64,000 nucleotides of DNA from Pseudomonas sp. ICMP22404 (GTDB lineage Bacteria; Pseudomonadota; Gammaproteobacteria; Pseudomonadales; Pseudomonadaceae). The stretch covers positions 372,001 through 436,000 of the forward strand of contig NZ_VCNG01000004.1 of the NCBI RefSeq assembly GCF_006227205.1. The letters run 5' to 3'. Below, piece by piece: positions 43,015 to 52,018 of this stretch. The notes under the pieces are model-generated. The model was not told where the DNA came from, searched no databases, and saw only the letters and a list, made by a program, of their open reading frames with translations. A program made the position numbers and the translations under genes. Within the stretch, counting starts at the first letter, position 1, and every line of letters starts with the position of its first letter.

Positions 43015-44019
43015 ATGTCGATCAAACAAGTCTTCAAGCTCACCGGCGGCTGGTTGTATCTGAACACGGCCCTGGGCCGCGGCCCGCTGCGGGGGGCCGG
43101 CGTGATCCTGATGCTGCACCGGGTGCTGAGCAACGACCGCGCCGCCGAACTGCCCCATCGCAACGAATTGTGCGTGGGGCCGGAAGCCTTCGAACACTTG
43201 CTGATCTGGCTGCAACGGCATTTCGAATGCGTGCCCCTGATGACCTTGCTGCTGGCCGACCCCGCCACCGTTCCGGACCGTCCGCGGGTGGCCCTGACCT
43301 TCGACGACGGCTGGCGCGATAACGCCATGAATGCCTTTCCCCTGCTGCGCCAATACCAGGTGCCGGCGAGTATTTTCCTGTCCACCGACTTCATCGGCAG
43401 CCGCCAGCACTTCTGGTGGGAAAGCATCGGCGAAACCCTGTGGGGCAGCCACGGCCAGGTGGCGCGGCTGGCGCTGATCGAACACTTGCAACAGGCCGGA
43501 CGGCCGTTGCCGGTGATGCTCGACGACCTGGATGACGAACGCCGCAGCCTGTCGTTGTTGCACTATCTGCAAAGCCTCAAAACCCTTGATCCGCAAATCC
43601 TGAGCGACCTCACTGACACCTGCCCCCCTGGTGCCCAGCCCCAGGCGCTGGACTGGACCCAAGTGCGCATGCTCGAAGATTCAGGCCTGGTGCGCTTCGG
43701 CCCCCACGGGGCCAGCCACGCGATCCTCACCCAGCTCAACGACCAGCGCCTGCATGAAGAACTGAGTCGCAGCCGGATAGCCATGGAAAACGCCTGTGCT
43801 CAACCCTTGCCGGTGTATTGCTACCCCAATGGCGATAACGACGAACGCGTGCGCCACCAAGTGGCGGCCCACGGTTTCTCGTTCGCCCTGGGGACCGAGG
43901 CCGGGCTGTATCGCAATGACGGCGACCCTTTGAACCTGCCGCGCTTCGGTGTCAGTCAACGCAACGCCCAGCACCCCGAACTGCTGGCTTGGCGCATTCG
44001 TCGAGGAGCACGTCCATGA
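43015..44019 (+). CDS. Cytoplasmic polysaccharide deacetylase (CE4/NodB-like)
   Basis: A 334-residue CE4 enzyme without signal peptide. Motif 1 is ALTFDDGW with catalytic and metal aspartates D97 and D98; motif 2 is the metal pair H231 and H235 in PHGASH. The C-terminal end (PRFGVSQRNAQHPELLAWRI) is like deacetylases of capsule and xanthan-type clusters. GAGGAGG precedes the ATG at 43015. It would remove acetyl from an N-acetylated sugar of the lipid-linked unit, suggesting an amino sugar in the repeat. The Wzx gene overlaps its stop. Confidence 0.88.
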   Translation: MSIKQVFKLTGGWLYLNTALGRGPLRGAGVILMLHRVLSNDRAAELPHRNELCVGPEAFEHLLIWLQRHFECVPLMTLLLADPATVPDRPRVALTFDDGWRDNAMNAFPLLRQYQVPASIFLSTDFIGSRQHFWWESIGETLWGSHGQVARLALIEHLQQAGRPLPVMLDDLDDERRSLSLLHYLQSLKTLDPQILSDLTDTCPPGAQPQALDWTQVRMLEDSGLVRFGPHGASHAILTQLNDQRLHEELSRSRIAMENACAQPLPVYCYPNGDNDERVRHQVAAHGFSFALGTEAGLYRNDGDPLNLPRFGVSQRNAQHPELLAWRIRRGARP

Positions 44020-45320
44020 GCCGCGCGCATTACCTCAAACACCTGGTGCTGAGCATGGGGACACGCCTGGCGATGATCGGCCTGCGCCTGCTGCGCAACG
44101 TATTGCTGGCGCGCATCCTGGGCCCCAGCGAACGCGGGCTGTTCGCCCTGCTCAGCACCCTGCCGGACCTGATCAGCGCCGCCACCAGCGGTGGCTTGAA
44201 CTCAGCCGTGGGCTATCAGGCGGCGCAGCAGCGTTCGATGGGGCTGCTGCTCAGCCAGGTGCTGGTGTTCGGCTGCCTGCTGGCCGGGCTGTTGACCTTC
44301 TTGGTGGTGGCGCTGGCGCGGGTGTTCGGTGCGGAGCTGGACATCACCATGCAATTGGGTCTGCTGGCCTGGCTGCTGTTGCTCGCCGTGCCGTTGAGTG
44401 TGCTCAAGAGCGGCCTGCTGACGCTGCACAATGCCTCAGGCGGCGTAGGCGGCTTCAATGCCTTGCGCCTGATGGAATCCCTGGTGCCGCTGTTGCTGTT
44501 CCTGGCGCTGTTCTGGATGTGGAAAGACGCGGCCCTGGAAGCGGCATTGATCAGTTGGTTGACGGGCCTGAGCCTGGTAGTACTGGCCGGTTGGGTCTGG
44601 TTGCGGCGGGGTCACGATGTGTCGTTGCAATGGAACAGCGCCACTCAGGGCGAGCTGCTGCGCTACGGCGCCCGCAGCCATCCGGACCTGTTGTTCCAGC
44701 AAGTGATCCTGCGCTCGGACTACCTGTTCATCGGCGCCCTGCTGGGCAGCGCCGCCCTGGGTCACTATGCCATGGCCAGCGCCGCCGCCGAGCTGCTGCT
44801 GATCGTGCCGGAGGCCGTGACCACGCCTCTGATGAAACGCCTGTTGCAACAGGACCACGACATGCAGCGCCTGACGCCCCTGGCCCTGCGCCTGACCGCC
44901 ACGGTGATGCTCGGTGCCTGCCTGGGCATGGCGCTGATCGGCGAATGGTTGATCGTGACCCTGTTCGGCGTGGCCTACCAACCGGCTTATCCGGCCTTGC
45001 TGGCGCTGCTGCCGGGGCTGTTCGGGCTGTGCTATGCGAGCATCCTGCGCCTGGACCTGCTGGGCAAGAACCGGCCCGGCACGGTATCGCTGCTGATGGG
45101 TGTGGGGGCGTTGTTGAACCTGGCGTTGAACGTGCTGTTGATACCTCGCTACGGCATCGTCGGTGCCGCCGCCGCGTCTTCCATCGCTTACCTGGGGGTG
45201 ACCCTGGCGTTGCTGGCGATGTATTGCCGTCTCAGCGGCGTGGCGCTGTGGCAGACGTTGATCATCCTGCCCAGCGACCTGTTGCCGATGCGGCAGATGC
45301 TGATGGGGAAATCGGCATGA
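44016..45320 (+). CDS. Wzx-like lipid-linked oligosaccharide flippase
   Basis: A 434-residue polysaccharide-biosynthesis/MOP-superfamily exporter with about 12-14 membrane helices, starting MSRAHYLKHLVLSMGTR and containing RNVLLARILGPSERGLFALLST, a typical Wzx N-terminal block. It moves the undecaprenyl-linked repeat unit to the periplasm for Wzy. ATGA overlap with the deacetylase gene; the next gene's ATGA also overlaps this stop. A longer upstream start is excluded by that overlap. Confidence 0.9.
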   Translation: MSRAHYLKHLVLSMGTRLAMIGLRLLRNVLLARILGPSERGLFALLSTLPDLISAATSGGLNSAVGYQAAQQRSMGLLLSQVLVFGCLLAGLLTFLVVALARVFGAELDITMQLGLLAWLLLLAVPLSVLKSGLLTLHNASGGVGGFNALRLMESLVPLLLFLALFWMWKDAALEAALISWLTGLSLVVLAGWVWLRRGHDVSLQWNSATQGELLRYGARSHPDLLFQQVILRSDYLFIGALLGSAALGHYAMASAAAELLLIVPEAVTTPLMKRLLQQDHDMQRLTPLALRLTATVMLGACLGMALIGEWLIVTLFGVAYQPAYPALLALLPGLFGLCYASILRLDLLGKNRPGTVSLLMGVGALLNLALNVLLIPRYGIVGAAAASSIAYLGVTLALLAMYCRLSGVALWQTLIILPSDLLPMRQMLMGKSA

Positions 45321-45340
45321 GCTTCGTCGCCCCTCAGTCC

Positions 45341-45540
45341 GCCATCGCGAGCAGGCTCGCTCCCACAGGGATCTCACCGAACCCTGTGGGAGCGAGCTTG
45401 CTCGCGAAAGCGGCGGCTCGGCCTGTACAGATGCTGGATTTGACGACCCCTTCGCGAGCAAGCCCGCTCCCACAGGGGCCTGGTGTCGATCACAGTATCC
45501 GCGGCCGATGCAGGGTGGGAGCGAGCCTGCTCGCGATGGG
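45341..45540. repeat. Four REP elements at the wzx/GH39-like junction
   Basis: REP arms at about 45344-45368, 45383-45408, 45451-45476 and 45513-45538, alternating in orientation, sit directly after the Wzx gene. The frame opened by the ATG at 45317 reads through all four without a stop and continues into the GH39-like gene. Confidence 0.85.
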
Positions 45541-47506
45541 GTCGGCGCGGTGCTGGATAATGGCTGCTGCATGCCTATGGGCCCTGGCACTTCCGGCCCA
45601 TGGCGCCTCCATGTCCTGGACCGGCATCCGCGACGGCAGCCTGTACCTGCAGACCGACCGGCCGGACCGGGTGACCGTGCGCTGGGTACCGGCCTGGCAG
45701 GCCAACGCCAATTCGGAACACCTGTACCTGCTCGACGGTCAGGGGCGCCTGGTAGGGAAACGCTTGATCAAGAAGGTCCAGGAGCGTGGCGAACAGCAGT
45801 GGCCTTTGTTGCCGGGAGCCGCCAGCTATCGCCTGGAAATTCCCGGCTACAGTTTCCGCCGCTACTCCGTCGAACACGACGCCCATACCCGGGCGCTGTT
45901 CGCCCCGGCCAAGGTGCATTTCAGTGCCGAAACCCACGACGGCGATGAGTTGTATTTCAAGGTCGCCCCCGGCGAACAGGCCGTGCTGGCGGGCAAGTTC
46001 CATGGCGGCGTGCGCAACCTGCGAGCCCAGCGCGTCGCCGATGGCAAACAGGTGCAGTTGAACCTCAAGCCGTATCCGGTCTATGGGCAGTTCGATCGAG
46101 TCGCCCTGCCCGTCGCCAATGTCGAGCAAACCTGGCGCCTGCAATTGCAGGGCAACGGCAAGGCGGCATTCTGGCTGGATGGCACGGCGAACCTGTTCGC
46201 CCAAAACCCAGAGCATCTGCAACCGCTGCGCCAGGACCCGGGGCAGGCGCGCCTGAAACTCTATGACGATGTCCTGGGAACAACCCCGAAACTGGGGGTC
46301 TACCTGCCCTACGTCATGCCCCCGCCATCGGCCTACCCGGTGATCGAAGCCCTCAAGCCCCAGGCCGCCAGCTATTACAGTCTGGTCGACATCACTGCAG
46401 ACAAGCCCGACTATGAAAATCAGTTTCGGCGCCTGTACCAGGACCGTTTCGGCATCACCCGGGACATCACCTTGCTGGCCGGTAGCGCACGCAAGGCCGA
46501 TCTGCGGGCAGATCGGGTCAGCAACAGCGGCTTGCAGGCCTGGCTCACGGCGACTCGCGCCCTTGGTGGCAAAGGCATTCATTACCTGGGTTTCGCCGAT
46601 GAGCCGAACCTCAACTACGCCGATTTCGCCAGCTACCAGCAAGTGTTCGAGAGCATGGCCAATCAGGTCCGCGCCCTGCCCGCCAACGCACGAGCAGGTG
46701 TGCGCATTGCCATTCCCGCCAGCTCACGATTCACCAACGGTCCCCTGGCCGATGACGCTGCCGACAAACGCGGGATCGATTGGGCGCGACGCCTGCTGGC
46801 CAAATACGATGACCAGATCGACGCCTTGGCCTGGCATGAATGGATGATCCGCGACCTGCTCGCCACCCGTGTGTACCGCCACAGCGTGCGTCAGGCCGCC
46901 CGCCTGGTGGGCCTGGATAACAACGGACGACCACGCAAGGCCCTGCTGCTGGACCAGACCAACATGTCCAGCGGCTCGAGCCTGAGCCCCTACGATCAGG
47001 AAACCCACTACGCCGCCCTGTGGTGGACGTCCGTGGTCATCAATGCCTCCGCTGACGGCTGGCTGGACATGCTCAACTGGTTCATGCTCGCCGATGAACC
47101 CGAGTACCCCAAGGGCATGGTGCGGGTGCTGGACAACCAGCGCTTCGAACTCAAGCCGGTGGGTCTGGCCCAGCAGTTCATCCAACAGCATTGGCTCAAT
47201 CAGGTGCTACGCCTGGATAACGACGCCTTCGAAGTCGACGTGCTGGCAATGGCCACCGACGCGAGGCGCAGCCTGCTGGGCGTGAACAAAAGCACGCGCC
47301 CGCAACAGGTCAGCCTGGACGGCGCGTCCTGCCCCCACGCGCAGGCAGAGCTGGTGTATTTCGGCCCCGACAACCAAAGCCGCAGCGCCCCGTTCAACTG
47401 CGAGGCCGGGCAGATCCGGTTTCTCCTGCCAGGAGAAACCGTGTTTGCCCTCGGCTGGACTGCCCTCTCTTTCCCCCAACCCGCCACCCGTCAGGAGGCA
47501 CCATGA
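45536..47506 (+). CDS. Exported GH39-like (TIM-barrel) protein of the exopolysaccharide operon
   Basis: About 656 residues from the ATG at 45536; a signal peptide (CWIMAAACLWALALPAHGAS) follows. The in-frame ATG at 45317, coupled to the Wzx stop, would add 73 residues translated from REP sequence, so the true start is unsettled. After a beta-rich N-terminal region comes a clan-A-like barrel: FADEPNLNYADF matches the GH39 NEPN acid/base motif with E356, while the nucleophile-like region reads LLLDQTNMSSGSS with Q474 where GH39 enzymes have Glu. It may be an inactive sugar binder or an unusual hydrolase trimming the polymer. Confidence 0.75.
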   Translation: MGSARCWIMAAACLWALALPAHGASMSWTGIRDGSLYLQTDRPDRVTVRWVPAWQANANSEHLYLLDGQGRLVGKRLIKKVQERGEQQWPLLPGAASYRLEIPGYSFRRYSVEHDAHTRALFAPAKVHFSAETHDGDELYFKVAPGEQAVLAGKFHGGVRNLRAQRVADGKQVQLNLKPYPVYGQFDRVALPVANVEQTWRLQLQGNGKAAFWLDGTANLFAQNPEHLQPLRQDPGQARLKLYDDVLGTTPKLGVYLPYVMPPPSAYPVIEALKPQAASYYSLVDITADKPDYENQFRRLYQDRFGITRDITLLAGSARKADLRADRVSNSGLQAWLTATRALGGKGIHYLGFADEPNLNYADFASYQQVFESMANQVRALPANARAGVRIAIPASSRFTNGPLADDAADKRGIDWARRLLAKYDDQIDALAWHEWMIRDLLATRVYRHSVRQAARLVGLDNNGRPRKALLLDQTNMSSGSSLSPYDQETHYAALWWTSVVINASADGWLDMLNWFMLADEPEYPKGMVRVLDNQRFELKPVGLAQQFIQQHWLNQVLRLDNDAFEVDVLAMATDARRSLLGVNKSTRPQQVSLDGASCPHAQAELVYFGPDNQSRSAPFNCEAGQIRFLLPGETVFALGWTALSFPQPATRQEAP

Positions 47507-48192
47507 GCGTTCTGCAAGCATTACGTGATGGCATTCAGAAAAAGGGCCTGCGCTCCGTTCTCAAACTGCTGTTCAGGCGCTACGTGTTTTTCCACACCCG
47601 ACTGGTGTGGTTGGAGCACGATGTGCGGACCCCACTCCCCCCGCATAACCTCAAGCCCTACCCACCGATGCGCCTGGAGTTCATCACGGTCAGCAATGCC
47701 GATGCCTTTGCCCGGCACTTCGGCGACCGCGTCGAAACCATGCGCGAGCTGGCGGCCGAAGGCTACATAGGCTTGATGTACCTGGATGCTCAGGGCGATA
47801 CAGTGGGTTTCGCCTGGGCCAGTACACGGGACTATTTCGACCGCCATTTCTATCGCTGCAATTTTCCGATCAAGCCTGGCGAGTATTTTCAGTTCGGTGG
47901 CGAGGCGATCCGTGAGTACTGGGGTACCACTATCTCGGCAGACATGCAGTTGGAAGTGTGGAAAGTCATGGCGGACCACGGTTGCAACACCATGGTCGAT
48001 GTCTGCGATCTGCAAAACATCCAGGCGATCAAGATGCACCTGCGCATGGGATTCCAGGAGCGCGGCAAGATCACCCACGTGTATCGCCTGTTCGGTCGCT
48101 GGCGGTTTTTCCGCGACACGTTCTACCGCGGCTCGGTACTGGACGCTTTTCGTAAACCGACCCCGCCGCGTGCATCGGCTGCCCCAGCTTGA
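47503..48192 (+). CDS. GNAT-fold protein of the exopolysaccharide operon, copy A
   Basis: A 229-residue protein with a basic N-terminal helix (residues about 8-25) and a GNAT-like C-terminal domain (GLMYLDAQGDTVGFAWAS, then DVCDLQNIQAIKMHLRMGFQERGKI, the usual motif B asparagine and GF). Its ATG overlaps the preceding stop. A second copy, about 60% identical by eye and of the same length, follows at 48272. A role in N- or O-acylating the repeat unit is plausible; no substrate evidence exists. Confidence 0.78.
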   Translation: MSVLQALRDGIQKKGLRSVLKLLFRRYVFFHTRLVWLEHDVRTPLPPHNLKPYPPMRLEFITVSNADAFARHFGDRVETMRELAAEGYIGLMYLDAQGDTVGFAWASTRDYFDRHFYRCNFPIKPGEYFQFGGEAIREYWGTTISADMQLEVWKVMADHGCNTMVDVCDLQNIQAIKMHLRMGFQERGKITHVYRLFGRWRFFRDTFYRGSVLDAFRKPTPPRASAAPA

Positions 48193-48209
48193 TGTCCATG
48201 GCGATTCAA

Positions 48210-48237
48210 CCCCATCGCGAGCAAGCTCGTGATGGGG
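48210..48237. repeat. REP-derived hairpin between the paired GNAT genes
   Basis: CCCCATCGCGAGC and GCTCGTGATGGGG form a stem with one G-T pair and an AA loop. It lies 18 bp after the stop of copy A. Confidence 0.6.
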
Positions 48238-48271
48238 TCTTCCCCCAACCCGCCCCTCGCCAGGAGGCACC

Positions 48272-48961
48272 ATGAACGTTCTGCAAAAATTGCGTGATCA
48301 AATTCGGAAGAAAGGTCTGCGCGCCGTTCTGAATCAGCTGTGCAGACACTACCTGTATTTCCACGAACAGCTGGTGTGGATGGAACGCGATCTGGTCAGT
48401 CCGATACGGCCCAACAACCTCAGGCCTTATACCCCGTTGCGCCGGGAACGCATTACCACCCGTAACGCCGATGCCTTCGCCACGTACTTTGGCGATCGCG
48501 TCGAGACCATGCGTGAACTGGCTGCCGAAGGCCACACCGGGCTCATGTACCTGGACGACAAGGGCGACACCGTCGCTTTCATCTGGGGCAGCAAACGGGA
48601 CTATTTCGACCGCCATTTCTTTCGCTGCTGGTTCCCGGTCAAACCGGGTGAATTCTTCGAGTTCGGCGGTGAGCTGTACCGCGCTTACTGGGGGACCCAG
48701 CTATCGGTGGATTTCCAGCTGGATCTGTGGAAAGCCATGGCCGAGCAGGGTTGCAACAAAGTGGTCGACGTCTTCGAGCTGCGCAACATTCCAGCCGTCA
48801 AGCTGCACCTGCGCATGGACTATCAGGAGCGCGGCCAGATCACCCATATGTATTGCTTGTTCGGCCGCTGGCGGTTCTTCCGTGACACGTTTTACACCGG
48901 CTCGGTCCTGGACTCTTTCCGTAAACCGGCCAAACCGGTTCCATCCACTGCGGCGGCCTGA
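48272..48961 (+). CDS. GNAT-fold protein of the exopolysaccharide operon, copy B
   Basis: Paralogue of the gene at 47503, also 229 residues, sharing long blocks such as GDRVETMRELAAEG, RDYFDRHF and LFGRWRFFRDTFY. The preceding 30 bases, including the CCAGGAGGCACC ribosome site, match the end of the GH39-like gene in front of copy A, so the duplication carried that tail along. Divergence at about 40% of positions shows the copies are old and probably have distinct roles. Confidence 0.78.
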   Translation: MNVLQKLRDQIRKKGLRAVLNQLCRHYLYFHEQLVWMERDLVSPIRPNNLRPYTPLRRERITTRNADAFATYFGDRVETMRELAAEGHTGLMYLDDKGDTVAFIWGSKRDYFDRHFFRCWFPVKPGEFFEFGGELYRAYWGTQLSVDFQLDLWKAMAEQGCNKVVDVFELRNIPAVKLHLRMDYQERGQITHMYCLFGRWRFFRDTFYTGSVLDSFRKPAKPVPSTAAA

Positions 48962-48966
48962 CGTTC

Positions 48967-50124
48967 ATGACCATCCGGTTCCAATGGTGTCGCTCCCTGG
49001 GCGCGGCAAGCTTTCCTGTATCAGCTTATGAACAGCTGCGAACCCTGGTGGCCGATACGACGCCGTTCAACACCCTGGCCTGGCTGCAAGCGGCAGAGCT
49101 GGCGCTGCAGCCCGACCAGGAGCTGCATGTGCTGCTGGGCTGGCAGGATCAGGCGCTCAACCTGTGCCTGCCCCTGGTGTCTACGCGCGAACGCATCTGC
49201 GGGCTGCGGTTTCGGGTGCTGCGTCACCTGGGCTATCCACTGGCCGACCGCATCGCCTTGCTGGTGCACCTGGACGCCGACGCCATGGGCCAGGCATTGA
49301 TGCAGATCCGTCAGCAACTGCCCCATGCATTGCTACAGTTGAATGAAGTGACCGAACCGGTGGGTGAAGAAAGCGTCCTCAGTACTTGGATGGCCTTGAG
49401 TTCCACCGGAGAACGGCGGTTGAGTTGTCGGGTGCCGGTGCATCTGATCAGCGACAGCGACCATCAGGAAATTTCCGGCGATCCGCGCTACAAGCTGCGC
49501 CGGGCGCGCAAGCGGATCGCCGCGTGCGGTGCCCGCATCCAACGGCTAACACCGGATGCCATCGGCATGGGACCGCTGCTGCGAACCCTCGCCGAAGTCG
49601 AGGCGGCCAGTTGGAAAGGTGAAGAAGGTGTCGGCATCTTCTCCGACCCCATGCGCCGACAGTGGATGAATCACGCCTTCACAGCCCTCGCCGCCGAAGG
49701 CCTGGTGCGGGTGGTGATGCTGGAATTGGATGGGCACTGCATCAGCTATCGCCTCGGCCTGTTGGAGCAGGGACGCTTGTACGACTACAACCTGGCGTTC
49801 CTGCCGGAGCACGCCGACCTGGGCAGCGGCCGGGTGCTGCTCGAAGAGTGGATTCGCTGGGGGTTGGATGACAACTGGCACTGGATCGATGCATCCCGGG
49901 TCAGCCTGGAAAACTCCAGCCATCAATTGCATGAGCGCATGACCGGACAACTGGAACACTGGCGTTGGAGCTTTTATTCATGGCAACCCGGTGGCCTGGT
50001 TCTGGGACTGGCGCTACGGCTATGGAAGAGTCTCAAGCCGTGGCTCGGCAAGCGCCCGCGCCAACAAAACACAACGGCTGTTTCTTCACCCAATCCAAAA
50101 AGCAAGGAGAGCGATCATGCCTAG
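48967..50124 (+). CDS. FemAB/BioF2-like GNAT-family protein
   Basis: A 385-residue protein with two GNAT-like halves of the Acetyltransf_6/FemAB-like type: PFNTLAWLQAAELALQPDQE at the start, a basic linker (DPRYKLRRARKRIAACGA, about residues 176-193), and a C-terminal half with VRVVMLELDGHCISYRLG and YDYNLAFLPEHADLGSGRVLLEEW. Proteins of this type occur in many exopolysaccharide clusters (often labelled CelD/BcsL-like). It lies 5 bp after copy B, and its stop overlaps the next gene by 8 bp. Acyl transfer to sugar is the likely role. Confidence 0.85.
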   Translation: MTIRFQWCRSLGAASFPVSAYEQLRTLVADTTPFNTLAWLQAAELALQPDQELHVLLGWQDQALNLCLPLVSTRERICGLRFRVLRHLGYPLADRIALLVHLDADAMGQALMQIRQQLPHALLQLNEVTEPVGEESVLSTWMALSSTGERRLSCRVPVHLISDSDHQEISGDPRYKLRRARKRIAACGARIQRLTPDAIGMGPLLRTLAEVEAASWKGEEGVGIFSDPMRRQWMNHAFTALAAEGLVRVVMLELDGHCISYRLGLLEQGRLYDYNLAFLPEHADLGSGRVLLEEWIRWGLDDNWHWIDASRVSLENSSHQLHERMTGQLEHWRWSFYSWQPGGLVLGLALRLWKSLKPWLGKRPRQQNTTAVSSPNPKSKESDHA

Positions 50125-50914
50125 CGAAGTCATAATCAACGCTGACGACTTCGGACTCAGCCTCAGCGACAACGCAGTCATTCAATCGGCCTTCGAGGCA
50201 GGGGTCATCAGTTCCGCCACCCTGATGGTCAATACCGCGGGTTTCGAGCAGGCCTGCAAGATGGCCCGGCACCCCATGCTCCGCGGGCGTATTGGCTTGC
50301 ACTTCAACATTACTCATGGCTTGCCGCTGAGTCCGTCGATTGCAGCGAGCCGCACATTTTGTGACGCAAACGGTGAATTCAGGTTGAGCCTGTCGCGTCA
50401 TGCCCTGCGTCTGGGCGCGAAGGACCTGGCCGCGGTGCAGGAGGAGCTCCAAGCCCAGTGGCAACGTTGCCTGGACTACGGCGTGCGACCCAGCCACCTC
50501 GATTCCCACAACCATGTGCACAACATCTGGCCCATCGGCGAAGTCTTGGCCCGCTTCGCCGCCAGGCAAGGCGTGCCCGTACGCCTGGCACGCAACCTGG
50601 GGGCCAACCTGAACCTGCCCAAACGCATTTTCAAAACCTTGTTCAACCGGCGCTTGCGCAACCTCAGCGGCGCCACGGCCGACTACGTCTGCACGCCGGC
50701 CGACCTGCAACACGCAGCACCACCGGACCACGGCGCTCTCGAAGTGGTTGTGCATCCGCTGCACCTCGAAGGGGACTTTGGCGACGACAGCCTGGAAGCC
50801 GGGTGTTCCTTGACCGAGGTGTTGCGCAAGCGCCTGGAGGGGGTGCCCAAGGTGCCTTATGGCGGGGCGAGACAGCGGTTTGTGTTGACTGAGCTTGAGG
50901 ATGTGCGTGGCTAA
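50117..50914 (+). CDS. ChbG/YdjC-family carbohydrate deacetylase
   Basis: A 265-residue metal-dependent deacetylase of the ChbG/HpnK family. Metal and catalytic residues show as INADDFGLSLSDN (residues about 6-18), GLHFNITHG, and HLDSHNHVHN; ALEVVVHPLHLEGDFGDDS closes the site. The start at 50117 follows AAGGAG. It is the last gene of the exopolysaccharide operon and the second deacetylase in it, so the polymer probably carries N-acetyl sugars that are partly deacetylated, though a hopanoid or chitooligosaccharide substrate is possible for the family. Confidence 0.88.
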   Translation: MPSEVIINADDFGLSLSDNAVIQSAFEAGVISSATLMVNTAGFEQACKMARHPMLRGRIGLHFNITHGLPLSPSIAASRTFCDANGEFRLSLSRHALRLGAKDLAAVQEELQAQWQRCLDYGVRPSHLDSHNHVHNIWPIGEVLARFAARQGVPVRLARNLGANLNLPKRIFKTLFNRRLRNLSGATADYVCTPADLQHAAPPDHGALEVVVHPLHLEGDFGDDSLEAGCSLTEVLRKRLEGVPKVPYGGARQRFVLTELEDVRG

Positions 50915-51054
50915 GTGGTTCGTGTGGCTGATTCGGGTACTCAAATCAACCACACCGGTCACTCGTCAGAAACTGGCAGCCATGCAAAATCCCGCCATCC
51001 TGCGAGAGGATCTGTTAAAACGCATCTTTGTGTCTTGAGTAGCGAGTCGCTTCG

Positions 51055-51996
51055 ATGCCTTCATCTTTACTCCCTCGCCGTCGGCGCCGCTGGTTCGCCT
51101 ATTTGTGCATGGCTGCGATGGTGGTCGGTTTGCCGGCGGGCTGTGCGGTGTTGCAGCACAAGGAGCGGGAGCTGGTGTTTCGCATCGAGCCGGGGACGGC
51201 GAGCTGGTTCAGCGGCCTTCCGAGCAGCGTGCAGGAGTTCGACCTCAAGCCCAAAAGCTTCAAGACCGGGGAAAATATCCACGGGTGGTGGTGGCCGGCC
51301 GAACGTAAGAACGCGCCGGCGATCCTGTATTTGCACGGGGTGCGCTGGAACCTGACGGGCCAGTTGTTCCGCATCCAGCAACTGCGTGCCCTGGGCTTTT
51401 CGGTGCTGGCGATCGATTACCGTGGTTTCGGCAAGAGCCATGGCGACCTGCCGTCCGAGGCCAGCGTCTACGAGGATGCGCGGATTGCCTGGGAGCGGCT
51501 TGAAGCGTTGCAGCCGGACCCGGCCCTGCGACTGATCTACGGTCACTCCCTGGGCGGCGCCGTCGCGGTGGACCTCGCCGCCGAACTCGGCCAGAAGGCT
51601 GCGAAAGACGGCGCCACCGTGCCGGCCCGAGGCTTGATCATCGAATCCACGTTCACCTCGCTGGGCGACGTGGCGACCGCCATCGCGGACACCTCCCTGC
51701 CTGTGCGGTGGCTGCTGTCGCAGAAGTTCGACTCCATCGACAAGATCCCCGAAATCAACATGCCGCTACTGGTGGTGCATGGCGCGGCGGACAACTACGT
51801 TCCGCCGCGCTTCAGCGAGCAACTGTTCAAGGCGGCCCACGAGCCGAAGCACCTGTTGCTGGTGCCTGGAGGAACGCACAACAACAGCATGAGCCTGGCC
51901 GGCAAGAACTATCGGCAGGCGCTGGATACACTGATGAAAGCCACCCCCACCCCCATGGCCGGAGGTCCCCAGGCCAGCAAGGTCAAGGCAGGCTGA
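51055..51996 (+). CDS. Alpha/beta hydrolase lipoprotein
   Basis: A 313-residue hydrolase with a basic N-terminus (PRRRRRW), a hydrophobic signal and lipobox GLPAGC (Cys 30). The catalytic triad is recognisable: Ser165 in YGHSLGG, Asp in LLVVHGAADNYVP and His275 in PGGTHNNSM. It belongs to the abhydrolase-13/17-like group of membrane-attached esterases of unknown substrate. It stands alone, 140 bp after the exopolysaccharide operon; the gap shows no clear promoter. Confidence 0.87.
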   Translation: MPSSLLPRRRRRWFAYLCMAAMVVGLPAGCAVLQHKERELVFRIEPGTASWFSGLPSSVQEFDLKPKSFKTGENIHGWWWPAERKNAPAILYLHGVRWNLTGQLFRIQQLRALGFSVLAIDYRGFGKSHGDLPSEASVYEDARIAWERLEALQPDPALRLIYGHSLGGAVAVDLAAELGQKAAKDGATVPARGLIIESTFTSLGDVATAIADTSLPVRWLLSQKFDSIDKIPEINMPLLVVHGAADNYVPPRFSEQLFKAAHEPKHLLLVPGGTHNNSMSLAGKNYRQALDTLMKATPTPMAGGPQASKVKAG

Positions 51997-52018
51997 TGAC
52001 ATCGCTGTAACCCTGACT

